From positions 2,543,741 to 2,607,740 of the forward strand of contig CM049318.1 in NCBI GenBank assembly GCA_026874595.1: a stretch of DNA of 64,000 nt. Direction: 5' to 3'. The position numbers and the translations under genes are program-made. The notes under the pieces were generated by a model. That model did not search any database, was not told the DNA's origin, and worked only from the letters and a program-made list of their open reading frames with translations. Positions 48,629-60,899 of the stretch are shown piece after piece (positions within the stretch are counted from its first letter, which is position 1; every line of letters starts with the position of its first letter). The DNA is from Sipunculus nudus. Taxonomy: Eukaryota > Annelida > Sipuncula > Golfingiida > Sipunculidae.

Positions 48629-49178
48629 CAATAAACTATAACTCAGTAGATCTGAACTGGATGTGCTAGGCCAAGGTCACAGGCCTTGAAATAACTTGTG
48701 TATCAATCCAGAGAAAATATGTGCAATACTTCAAAAGTAATGGTATTAGGGGTGTCACCTTTTTAAACTTATGGGGTTCCATTTTTTTTCCTATTTTGGC
48801 TTATTTGACCTTGAAGGTGATGGTTAATGTAACCAGTTTTCAACCTCCGAGATATTGGTAAAAATAATTTTAATGTAAAATTTCATTTAATAACATGGAG
48901 TGATTAAAAAGTTATCACATTGACACAGAATCACACACACACTACTACGGAAACCACCACCAATGACAAGAAACCAAATACTATATGTCTAAACCACAGG
49001 AGGGGGGGGGGGGGGAACATAATCACTGATCTCTCATTTACTACCCAGAATGAAGGAAACATCTTCAAATTAATAAACATGATCCTGTATATCACAATTT
49101 ACAACTGCTTTAATGCAAATAAAGTAATGACGATAAACAAAGGAATATTAAGAGGTAAATACATAGATAAATTCCTAC

Positions 49179-49297
49179 CTGAAACATGTTGACTTTCCTG
49201 GCAGGCAAACTCTGCACGCAGTACTGCGGTGTGAGCAACAGTCAGCTCATTACTGCTGGCACTGACTGCCATGCATGTATACCTGCCAGAGCTCCAC
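49179..49297 (-). CDS. Possible exon, Ig-like strand F/G signature
   Basis: Read on the minus strand between an acceptor-like pyrimidine tract ending CAAAG and a good donor (TTTCAG then GTAGGA), the frame gives SSGRYTCMAVSASSNELT and then VAHTAVLRAE. G-x-Y-x-C-x-A-x followed by a beta strand is the hallmark of the C-terminal half of an immunoglobulin I-set domain. It starts in phase 2 and ends in phase 1. The preceding candidate (49745-49862) has compatible phase but does not look like an Ig N-terminal half. Other frames are open too, so this is tentative. Confidence 0.25.
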
Positions 49298-49744
49298 CTT
49301 TGTCACAGCAAGAGAAAGCACCTGCCAGCAAGTCACTTGCTGCTAAAGCCACTCTGAGTATTGAAAGCTGCTCCAGAGTTACAGTGCTTACATAAGGTAA
49401 TTATTCAGGTATATATGTGAGAAGGCTCTCAGCTTATAATGACTACTTTTATTTTTCATACACAATATTGATCAATGCATTGACCCTGTGGCTCTGACAG
49501 GGGTGTCACATGTTTAGTTAAGAAAACCCGATAGGGATACCCTGTGCCACACGTAAAAGCTTCCTGTTAATTAGCCATCATATACGAGAATATGTCTCAT
49601 GTCATGATGATCTGTTCTTCATCACTGAGATGATAGTTGGCTGTCTTTATTAAGTCCCTAAAGTGCATCTTCAGTGTCCTCCGCTTTCCTCACAGCGAGG
49701 ATACATTAATAAGGCATTCTTGTGAACATCTCAACCACTGATAC

Positions 49745-49862
49745 CTGCACTGGCTCAAGAAGCAAATGAAGCGAGCAATGTAGATCCAGCCGTTGTACCT
49801 GTAGTCAGATGGGATTGTGGGATAATACTTGTAAGCCCAGGTGCCTATCTGAGCGGACTCAT
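49745..49862 (-). CDS. Possible exon, unidentified
   Basis: The minus-strand frame between TAATCAG (acceptor-like) and a GTATCA donor is open for 38 codons and includes IGTWAYKYYPTIPSDYRYNG. It ends with two bases of a codon, which joins in phase to 49179-49297. A + strand frame across the same bases is also open, so the strand is not proven. No family recognised. Confidence 0.2.
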
Positions 49863-50388
49863 CTGATTATAATGCATGAAGCCCTTGGCACACCTTGAAA
49901 TGTTAATCTGTATGAATACTGCACACAAGAATTAAGACAACTTTGTAGGGTTTAAATTCAATAGCTTTACATTCGAAAACATTTGCTGTTTACTATTTAT
50001 CAGTTTTTACTTTGAGAGTGAGACATTGTAACAAATGGATGAATGTTGAAAAAAAAACTTTTTAATTTTTAATCTTCATTCTGAAAGCACCTTCGCAAGC
50101 ATTAAATAGCTTTTTCAGGCCTGTCATAGATAAATGACTGAAAAAGAGTAACCTGTTTATTAAGAAAGAAGAGTGAAAAAAAGTAAAGTCAGCGATTTTT
50201 CTCCAATTGAACTCCCCTGTATTTGATCAAAGACTGAAAAAAATGAGTTTTAGATGCTACATTAACAAATGTTCCAATATCTCCCAAAAAGTCAGAAATA
50301 TAAACGGTCCACATGCCTCTATACAGGAAGCTAAGAGGGTTGTGAATGAGTTTCAACACAACTGGGCTGGACACTCACACACACAAAA

Positions 50389-53300
50389 AACAAGGGACCT
50401 ATGGGTCACGACGCTCAGCTGTTATATATGATAAAAAAATATTATTTAGAAATGAGGCACATGCTGGTTTTGTGTGGTAATAAATATAAGCTGTATTATG
50501 AGTTGTTGTTGTTTAGCTTATGTATGAATTTGATAGTACCTTTGGAGACAGGGAAGAGGATTGATTTCATTTATTTTATTAACAAATGGAGTACTAATGT
50601 CACACAGATTTTGACTTGGCCATATAACTTATAAGCAGAACATATAATATAAGAGTTTAACTATTTATTAAAAAAATTAAAAATATTGTCCCAAATATAA
50701 TTTTTATTAAAAATAATAAGAGAATCATATGACTTTTTAAAATGAAATATAACTGATATGATTATTAAAATAATATTAAAGAATATATTCATGAATGCAT
50801 TCATGAATACATTTTGAAAGTATTTGCACGAGTATTCATATACTTTCATTTTTACCTGAATACCCATTCTTTATGCAAGAAATTTTATAATGGAGTACAT
50901 AATCATATTTGTATTTAAATACAATTACAAAGTATTCGCACCATGTCTGGTATTTATTCAGTTTTCACCAAACAATGATGTTGAGAATCCAGAATATACA
51001 AATTTCACACATTTAAATAATGATCATAAGTACCTGGTTTTATGGCTTTTATTTATATTAAAAAATAACTGTAAAAAATTCATTTTGGACTAATTTCACA
51101 TCAATGTACACACTAGACACAGTAGGAATCTAGATTAATATTATCAACTGCATCTTTGTCTATCATTAATTTCCTTCATATAATCCTTAATGATTAGTAA
51201 TGAATAATATGATTTACTTCTTTATCATTAAAAATGAACTGAACAAGGGACCTATGGGTCATGACGCTCAGCTGTTATATATGATAAAAAAATATTATTT
51301 AGAAATGAGGCACATGCTGGTTTTGTGTGGTTATAAATATAAGCTGTATTATGAGTTGTTGTTGTTTAGCTTATGTATGATTTTGATAGTACCTTTGGAG
51401 ACAGGGAAGAGGATTGATTTCATTTATTTTATTAACAAATGGAGTACTATTGTCACACAGATTTTGACTTGGCCATATAACTTATAAGCAGAACATATAA
51501 TATAAGATATAAACTATTTATTAAAAAAAATACAAATATTGTCCCAAATATAATTTTTATTAAAAATAATAAGAGAATCATATGATTTTTTAAAATGAAA
51601 TATAAGTGATATGATTATTAAAAATAATATTAAAGAATATATTCATGAATGCATTCATGAATACATTTTGAAAGTATTTGCACGAGTATTCATATATTTT
51701 CATTTTTACCTGAATTCCCATTCTTTATGCAAGAAATTTTATAATGGAGTACAAAATCATATTCGTATTTAAATACAATTTCAAAGTATTTGCACCATGT
51801 CTGGAATTTATTCAGTTTTCACCAAACAATGATGTTGAGAATCCAGAATATACAAAATTCACACATTTAAATAATGATCATAAGTACCTGGTTTTATGGC
51901 TTTTATTTATATTAAAAAATAACTGTAAAAAATTCATTTCGGACTAATTTCACATCAATGTACACACTAGACACAGCAGGAATCTAGATTAATATTATCA
52001 ACTGCATCTTTGTCTAATTTCCTTCATATGATCCCTAATGATTAGTAATGAATAATATGATTTACTTCTTTATCATTAAAATTGAACTGAAAAATGCCAT
52101 AGGTGACTGCATGGTGTTATTTGGAATATGTGACATTCTACCCATCGATACAAGATTCTTATATCATCAGTAACTGCAAGTTAATTTCCTGTTATAATAA
52201 ACTAACAAATTCCTTTTCTATTTTTCTTTAATTTGTTATTAAAAACCAATAAAAATTTATTAATTTATTGTTTTTTGTTATGTTCTTGGTTAAAACTACT
52301 AGATGAGTTGGGTTGGACACCTGGAGCAACTGTGGCTTGCCATAAGCAGCCTGGATTCCATGTATGCCTCGCCTCAAGCGTGCATAATTTGATGAAAGGT
52401 CAACAAGGTCAACATACAGGTGACTCAAGAGGGGCTGGAGAGAGCCAAAGTCTGACAGGGTCTCATAAAAAACATTAATAAAAGCTACAATGTTTGGCCA
52501 ATTTCTTTCAGCTTTCTAAACTAAAAAGCTGAAATGCTTATGTGTGCATGATATGAAAATTATATCAACAGTGCTCACGGGAAACAAACGTGCCATATTC
52601 ACAGTTGGGCAAAATTTAAGGTACTAATTTTATATTTATACTAAATAAAATTTGAAAAATTCAGAACTAATTTTGGGTATTCAATTGAATCTTGATTAAA
52701 TAATGTTACATCCCTGACAAAAACATCTCTAGCTTCAGCAATGCTCTTGTTAAGGGAGTAAATATATTTCTTGATTTTTTACAAAGTGCATTATGTTTGG
52801 GCCCATAACTTAAAACAATTACACAATACTGACATCATTCTGGCATGTGCATAGAGAATGAAAAATATGTATATTATTTATGATTAAAGTCAGATCAGTG
52901 GTTTTGATATTAGGCAGTCTTGAAGTGTAACAATGGGTTTTTAATGGAAAAATGAAGTTTTTCATTAATATCTCGAATGTCCTAGTGACCAAATTCTTGG
53001 CATGGTAGGGCATTTTGGAGACATCTAACTGTATGCTGAATTTAAGGAACTTAGAGCTGAAGCTGGGGAGCTGAGCTCTTGCAAACTGCATAACACTAGC
53101 TTGATGTAAACAATATGTTACATGGTGCTTGAAAACTTGATTAAAATCTACAGTTTTTGATCAACTGGTTTCAAATTTTTGGTGTTAACAGTTTAAATGC
53201 TAACAAAAACAGGCTGTGAAAATTAAATCCACAGTACTTACAGGAAAAAAACGTGCCATGGTCAAAGTTGGGCAAAATTTAAGGTACCAATTTTTTATTT

Positions 53301-55602
53301 TTATTAATATTTTAAAAAATTTAAAAGATTTTCATCTAATTTTGGGTATACAATTTAATTTTGATTAATCAAAGTTATATTACTGGAAAAAAGGTCCATA
53401 GCATTAACATTTTTTGTGTTAAGTGATCAAATATCTTTTCTGATTTTTTACAAAATGCATTATGTTTGGGCCCATAACTTTTTTAAATTAAATAATACAG
53501 ACATAATTTCTGGCATGTACATAGGAACTATATAGAGGAATATTTATGGTAAATATGAGGTAAAACAGATGAGTGGTTTTGATATTAGGCAGTCCTGAAG
53601 TGTGAAAAAAGGTTTTTAATAAAAAATTGAGGTTTTTCCTTAATTTCTCAAAGGAACGAAGTTGCAAACACCCAGTTTTCGGCTTGGTAGGAGATCTTGG
53701 GGACATCTAACATTATGCCGAATTTTGGATTCCTAGGTCTTACGGTTTCAAAACATGCCACATCTACAGACGGACGGACGGACGGACGGACGGACAGACG
53801 GACGGACGACGGACAATGGACCACGACTATAGCTCAGATGACTTATAGTCAGCTGAGCTAAAAATGCCATAGGTGACTGCATGGTGTTATTTGGAATATG
53901 TGACATTCTACCCATCGATACAAGATTCTTATATCATCAGTAACTGCAAGTTAATTTCCTGTTACTATAAACTAACAAATTCCTTTTCTATTTTTCTTTA
54001 ATTTGTTATTAAAAACCAATAAAAATTTATTAATTTATTGTTTATTGTTATGTTGTTGGTTAAAACTACTAGATGAGTTGGGTTGAACACCTGGATCAAC
54101 TGTGGCTGGCCATAAGCTGCCTGGATTCTCCCCTCAAGCGTGCATAATTTGATGAAAGGTCAACAAGGTCAACATACAGGTGACTCAAGAGGGGCTGGAG
54201 AGAGCCAAAGTCTGACAGGGTCTCATAAAAAAACATTAATAAAAGCTACAATATTTGGCAAATTTCTTTCAGCTTTCTAAACTAAAAAGCTGAAATCCTT
54301 ATGTGTGCATGATATGAAAATTATATCAACAGTGCTCACGGGAAACAAACGTGCCTTGGTCACAGTTGGGCAAAATTTAAGGTACTAATTTTATATTTAT
54401 ACTAATAATTTATAAAATTTGAAAAATTCAGAACTAATTTTGGGTATTCAATTGAATCTTGATTAAATAATGTTACATCCCTGACAAAAAAAATCTCTAG
54501 CTTCAGCAATGCCCTTGTTAAGGGAGTAAATATATTTCTTGATTTTTTACAAAGTGCATTATGTTTGGGCCCATAACTTAAAAAAAATACACAATACTGA
54601 CATCATTTCTGGCATGTGCATAGTGAATGTATAGAAAAATATGTATATTATATATGATTAAAGTCAGATCAGTGGTTTTGATATTAGGCAGTCTTAAAGT
54701 GTAACATTGGGTTTTTAATGGAAAAATGAAGTTTTTCATTGATATCTCGAAGGAATTAAGTCCTAGTGACCAAATTCTTGGCATGGTAGGGGATTTTGGA
54801 GAAATCTAACTGTATGCCAAATTTAAGGAACTTAGAGCTGAAGCTGGGGAGCTGAGCTCTAGCAAACTGCATAACACTAGCAATATGTGACATGGTGCTT
54901 GAAAACTTGAATAAAATCTACAGTTTTTGATCAACTGGTTTTGAATTTTTTGTGTTAACAGTTGAAATGCTAACAAAAACATGCTGTGAAAATTAAATCC
55001 ACAGCAGTTACAGCAAAAAAACGTGCCATGGTCAAAGTTGGGCAAAATTTAAGGTACCATTTTTTATTTTTGCTAATATTTTTAAAAATTTAAAAGATTT
55101 TGATCTAATTTTGGGTATACAATTTAATTTTGATTAATAAAAGTAATATTACTGGAAAAAAAGTGCTTAGCTTTAACAAGTTTTGTGTTAAGTGATAAAA
55201 TTTCTTTCCTGATTATTTACAAAATGCATTATGTTTGGACCCATAACTTTTTTAAATTAAATAATACAGACCTAATTTCTGGCATGTACATAGGAATTAT
55301 ATAGAGGATTATTTATAGGAAATATGAGGAAAAACAGATGAGTGGTTTTGATATTAGGCAGTCCTAAAATGTGAAAATAGGTTTTTAATAAAAAATTGAG
55401 GTTTTTCCTTAATTTCTCAAAGGAATGAAGTCGCAAAGACCCAGTTTTCAGCTTGGTAGGAGATCTTGGGGACATCTAACATTATGCTGAATTTTGGATT
55501 CCTAGGTCTTACGGTTTCAAAACGTGCCACATCTACGGACGGACGACGGACAATGGACCACGACTATAGCTCAGATGACTTATAGTCAGCTGAGCTAAAA
55601 AT
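50389..55602 (+). mobile_element. Family-1 element, X-X-Y-Y array
   Basis: Two copies of the 5' half (50389-51240 and 51243-52085) are followed by two copies of the 3' half (52086-53861 and 53862-55602), each Y ending in the TATAGTCAGCTGAGCTAAAA terminus. The 13-kb copy has one X and one Y with the same internal junction (TTGAACTGAAAAATGCCATA). So the halves were duplicated separately, or this is an array of 5'-end and 3'-end units. GACG microsatellites precede both ends (53768-53813, long; 55538-55552, short). Copies are closely similar, so the event is younger than the divergence between most family-1 copies here. Confidence 0.8.
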
Positions 55603-57050
55603 TAAAGTGTCATATTCTTATTCTCAATGAATTACATAACATAATAGGAATTTGAAGTCCAAGAACTCTTTTACTGGAAAAAGTGTAAAAAAGATTTTTG
55701 TTGAAAAAATAGTAAAAAAGAGTAATTAGTGTCATTTTATAGTAAATCTTAACTATATCTGTAGGGTCCAATGTGTCTTGACACTGAATTTGTCTATTAA
55801 AAGGATATGCTTTTGAGGTTTTTCAAAATGTTTGTCCTGTGACCAAGTTTGAAGCCAATCTGTCCACCCAAACTGGAGTTATTATCCCTAAACTATTTTT
55901 TGAATGGATGGGCCCTGTGAATTTGACCTTGTGACCCCCAAATCAATCAAGTTGACATGTCAGCTTTAATGTGCAAGATAAAAGGTTTGGAATGAAAAGT
56001 TTGGCTTAAAATTAACGTTATAACAACATTAACCATAAATGTATAAGATTATTAATGATAATTCGACTTGATTATTTACCCTTTGACCAAAACGCATCTG
56101 AAGTCTGGGTCTGACTTAACTCATGCTCTCTACAGTTCACCACATTCTTACAGGTTGTGGGAGGAATAGGTTGGACTTGATCCCTACCACATAGGAGATC
56201 ATTTTCTCTTTGAAATGTTCAAAATGAACAGGACAGAATTTAGCCCCTGATATGGAGATGTGCCATTCTGGCTCCCTTTTAAGAACCAATTTTGCTTGAT
56301 AAACCTATGAAGTAGAGCTACAAGAAACCCAGAAGGCGGCCTGTCACCACAAGGTGCTGTGGGAAGCCATCAGAAAAATGATGCTGAAGGTGATTACCAC
56401 ATCATTGCTGAGACACTGCCACAGGAAAATGTGGTATGAACGTGGCCAGAGCTTGGCTGAATGGGGAAAATGGTACTTCCTTCTATGGTCAACCACATTT
56501 TACTGTGGATAAAGAGTAATACTGTAGCAGCACAGTAGATGACTGTGAAATAACCTGAGAAGAATGTCCTGTGAATGTCACAAAAAAGCAGTGTACAGTT
56601 TAATCACAACTTTCCACAGCCATGCCATGTTCTGGGTCACCATGGCTGCACTGTGAGACACCTTATAGAAGGACATGCTAATTTAGTGAGATCTAAGCTT
56701 AACTGACCAGCAGCTTGTCTACTTTGCTTCGCATGTTTCTCAAGAGAACTCACAGCATTAGCTCATGACCGCAAGTATCAAATCCATGACGTGAATTAAT
56801 GTAAACTACAATATCTGTTTGGTGAAATTAATGAAGTTTACCATCAAGAACAGTAATGGTTTATTTTTCATTTCTCCTCCGACACATTTTCATTTTTTTA
56901 ATACTTTCTGTCACATATGACTATTAAAAACATTTAATTGTCAGTTTCTTGACCACATTTATCTTATGGTTACAACAGTATTTTTGATCTTAAGTAGGAA
57001 ACTGGAAACATTGGTGTTAATGGTGATAATCACATGTGAAGGAGGGTTAT
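55603..57050. other. Mixed stretch, no confident gene
   Basis: 55690-55750 shares an AAAAGAGTAATTAG-TGTCATTT paragraph with 60940-60980; both directly follow a family-1 3' end. 55800-55990 is a fragment of the DR1-rich core family. A + frame around 56300-56460 (GDYHIIAETLPQENVV) competes with two other open frames and is not assigned. Confidence 0.4.
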
Positions 57051-57055
57051 TTGTT

Positions 57056-57106
57056 TGGAATGTCATGTTTCTGGAATGTCACACGTTTCTGGAATGTCAC
57101 GTTCCG
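57056..57106 (+). repeat. ~18-bp minisatellite
   Basis: Three units of GTTTCTGGAATGTCAC with length variation. Confidence 0.85.
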
Positions 57107-57609
57107 ATATATATGTAATCTTGATAATTCAACAGACATGCAGACAGAGAAATGCTAACCAATTTTCACACAAGGTCCTTCTGTCACTATTCAACTACTG
57201 TTTGTTAATTATGAAAACCCATGAAATCAATTATAGCAGTTACAAAAATCTGGAAGGAAGTGTACATGCAGTGACCACATGGATGCACATGTAAGAAGTT
57301 ATATTATCTTAAAAACATACAAAAATAAACAGCAAACAGCATTAAACCTGATCTTCAAGCATTGGACAATTGAAGTGTCAACAACCTGGGCATTATTTTT
57401 CAGTGTAAGGATATACCGTACATGCATTTTGTTATTAGTGCCCCTTTAAAAACTGTCTATCGATCTCTCTGACATTGTTGCCATGAAAACTAAAAAGAAA
57501 ACCTCATGATGTAAATTATAACATGATTTATGGAGTCTTTACGTGAATCCTGATTTATATAAGCATATTTTTTACAGAAACACAGAAGGTACACAATGTA
57601 AATTAAAAA

Positions 57610-58560
57610 TAATCAATCATCAAACATAATTATACAACTAATTCTTACCACTAGTACAGATGATATATATTAGATATCTGCTGAAAGGATTCATATTCCT
57701 GGGTTCTAATACTGCTTATTAGATATCTAGCTGCTGAAAGGATCTATACAAACAGCGATCAATAACAGATCATCTGTAGTGAGACAAGAAATTAAAATAC
57801 CTTATTTATTGATTAATGTGAATTATACACAAAGTCTTTTGATAATATTACATATATTGCACAGGCCATCTAAAATGCCATCTAAGACGTCATTAGACTA
57901 TATTATAAAGCTGATTAGTGTAGAATGACAACAGTCTGTACACAATAACGTCACGTTACCAAGGTTACATGCCTTGAAGCACCAGCTGTACTGGGTGACT
58001 AATGACATTGTTGCACCTGGAGATCACTGTTGCACCTGGAGATCACTGAAGTTGTAACAGGGATTTTGTGTGACGTATGATGAACAGACACTTGTTATTC
58101 TAACTGTGGTATTTAAGTTGTATTAATTAAAATCTATCATAGAATATTGTCCTAAGCAAGTATGTGTACTGGTGTCAAAAGAAATAAATTAGTAATTGAT
58201 CATCAGACTTTCCTTCAGTCATCAAACATAATTTTACAACCAATTTCTAGCTACCACTAGTACAGACAGATACATTTCTGCCAACAGGTTACATATTCTT
58301 GGACTTTACTTAGTACCTTAATCTGCCTGCACATTCCATGGTTCTGGTACTTCAGGGTACACTTATAACAGTTCAGTCATGTTACCTTGAGAGATGTAAT
58401 GTCATCATCTTGCTGTCAAAGGGACTCTGTGTAACATATATGCATCATTAATGATGAATAAGGACCTGTTATCCTAAGAACAAGATTTACAATGTTGTTT
58501 ATATGTAACATCTGTCAGAGAATATTTTCCTTAGCATGTATGTGTATGGTGTCCATGGAA
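57610..58560 (+). repeat. Diverged tandem duplication
   Basis: The paragraph CATCAAACATAATT, ACCACTAGTACAGA at 57618 recurs at 58220. The later paragraph ending GTCCTAAGCAAGTATGTGTA (near 58150) recurs as TTCCTTAGCATGTATGTGTA (near 58530), so the second copy is shorter by about 220 bp. A 19-bp repeat (GTTGCACCTGGAGATCACT) lies at about 58011-58048. Confidence 0.65.
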
Positions 58561-59072
58561 TAGTATGCTGTTAATAACCAAGGCTTTACCATTCAGTAAC
58601 CAACAGGGTTTCTAATTAAAGTGGATACCCCTGACATATTCAGGGATATAGCTGAACAGGTAACAGGTAATTAATGTAATGAGTATTACCAGTAGATGCA
58701 TTGTATTGACAGATTAATATAGAGTCATATGAGGATCTCCTAGTCCTAATTTTCTGCCAAACGAGATGAATGGTTATGTCCACTATTATAGAAGTAGCAA
58801 TTCTTATAACAGTCCCTGAAGGTTATCAAGAAGAGAATGTACATTCAGTTAGAGTACACAGCCTAGGATGGCTATTCTTCCCTGGTTTACAAGCTACTGC
58901 ATATAATTGGATTTCCTTAACTCCGTCGCGGGAGTTTGACCTGATGTAATAGAAACTGAAGTTTCAATTTTTTTAAAGAGTTTTTTTGTTGGAGGTTAAT
59001 GCCTCCATCTTTTTAATAATTGATTAATTATTTAATTCCCATTTCAGACTACATGACAGGTGCTTTCACAAT

Positions 59073-59316
59073 AATCTTGGTGTCAACCAGGCTCAGTGTA
59101 CAACTCCTGCCGATCCTAAGTGTGTGCCATCCCCAATGCTTAGTCATAACATCAAGGAACCCCTGAAAGGTGCACTCAATTGTGAGTAAATTTAAACAGC
59201 ACTGTTAGGCCAGTCTACCCTGGAAAATCTCACTGAGCACTCCTCGGCTGTGATTTGAACTCACGACCTCCCATCTTTGAGCCCTGTGCTCTATCCTAGA
59301 CCACAGAAGCGGGTGA
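59073..59316 (-). repeat. tRNA-derived SINE, copy 2
   Basis: On the minus strand the head reads GGTCTAGGATAGAGCACAGG then AGGTCGTGAGTTCAAATCA. This closely follows a tRNA with A-box-like and B-box-like (GTTCAAATC) promoters. The body continues leftward and matches 5690-5947. The two copies share orientation, length and order. RNA polymerase III transcription is the known mode for such elements. Confidence 0.75.
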
Positions 59317-59561
59317 AAATTTCAAGTTAATTATTAAATTATCAACCATAAAAGGAACTTCATCAATTAAATATTCACATCCTGTTGGAGACAAAGACAT
59401 TTTACTGTGATATTTCTTTCAAATATACACTGATGGTTGATAAGGATGTGGTTCAAATGTAGAGTAATATATATTTAACATATATTAGTTTTACCATTCA
59501 AATAGGATGTACATAACATACTGGTATGTAATGACCAAATTTCTCAAGTAATCTGTGGTTT

Positions 59562-60896
59562 AAACAAGTGACCCGTGGGTCATGACGCTCAGCCGACTGA
59601 CATGTTGACAATATGTCCTTGCACAGACAACTAATTAAGGTAATGTAGGTGGCATCTTTGTTGATGCATATTAGCTTAAGTTCATCAAGACCCATAAGCA
59701 CACCAAATTTGATGACAATCGATCCAGCCATTCCCGAGGAATCTGGCAATTTGTGTGAATTTTGCATTTTTTCTGGGGTGCTCAAACATGCATGGGCTAT
59801 AACACAGAGATCATAGGACACAGTGACCTAATTTCAGGTTTCTGAGGAGAACTTTTGAGGAACTCTCAGGATGTCAAGTTAGAAGATTCTAGGTCCAATG
59901 GATATGATTTGTGCCTTGCTTTGGTATCAAATTTTCAATTATTCTGGGGGGTGCTTATAAGCCCCATAGCTTGGAGAATATGGGTAACAGAGACCTAATT
60001 TCAGGTTTCCAAGAAGTCTTTTCATGGACCTCCCTGCATATCAAATTAAAAAATTTTAGGTACAGTGGTGATGATTTGTGCCTTGTTAACAGACAATCTC
60101 ATCTTTAAAGGTTTCACAAGTATAGAAAAAAATTCTTAACAATTTTTAAAATCCAGTTGGCACCATAAGTTTGCAGAAAATGATGAAACACCCCTGATCA
60201 ATATGTATGCAAAGAATGATGGCGATCAATGCATTAGTTGTTCAGGTAATCTAGCTTCTGGATCAAATTCTTAATTTTTTTGCCTCTAACTCTGAGCCCC
60301 TTAGCTTCATAGATATGGGTAACAGAGACCTAGTTTCTGGTTTCTTTGAAGACTTTTCATGGACCTTCCTTGATGTCAAGTTGGAACATTTGAGGTCCAG
60401 TGATTACAATCTGTGTCCTGTTAATAGAAGACCACATCTTTAAAGATGTGTTTAAGAAGATCATCTTTAAAACGTTTAAAAAAGAAAGAAAAAATTTGTA
60501 AAAAAATCTATAAATTACAGGTGGTGCCACCAGTCTACAGGAATTGATGAAACACTCCATGATCAATATGCATGCAAAGAATCATGGTTATCAATGCATT
60601 AGTTGTTCAGATACTTGAGCTTTTGTATCAAATTTTCCATTATTCTGGGGGGTACTTTGGAGCCCCATAGCTTAAAGAATATGGGTAACAGAGACCTTAA
60701 CAGAGACCTTATTTCAGGTTTCCAAGGAGATTTTTCATAGACCTCTCTGGATGTCAAGTTAGAAGATTCCAGGACCAGAGGTTAAAATTTGTGTCTCGTT
60801 AACGGACAGATGGACAGACATTGACAGACGGACGGATGCCGGACAGTGGGTGATCGGTTTAGCTCAGATAACTATCAGTCAGCTGAGCTTAAAAAA
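59562..60896 (+). mobile_element. Family-1-ended element with ~350-bp modules
   Basis: The start AACAAGTGACCCGTGGGTCA with CTCAGCCGACTG and the end CAGTCAGCTGAGCTTAAAA (60877-60895) bracket three to four modules. Each holds TTATTCTGGGGGGTGCTTAT (or a variant), a GGGTAACAGAGACCTAATTT stretch and TTTCAGGTTTC; they sit near 59770, 59940, 60290 and 60640. A GACAGACGGACGGATGCCGG tract precedes the terminal hairpin. Two frames inside (59498-59821 -, 59911-60108 +) are repeat-derived. Confidence 0.75.
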
Positions 60897-60899
60897 ATG

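Larger units (their letters stand above)
48631..50388. other. Unique stretch with possible exons
   Basis: It contains G14 at 49002-49015 and a locally GC-richer segment (49195-49870). Two minus-strand coding-like patches are listed separately. I found nothing else. Confidence 0.45.

Noticed and set aside
59248-59312. Functional tRNA gene at SINE copy 2
   Set aside because: Good A- and B-box-like sequence, but no complete cloverleaf, and it continues into a SINE body.
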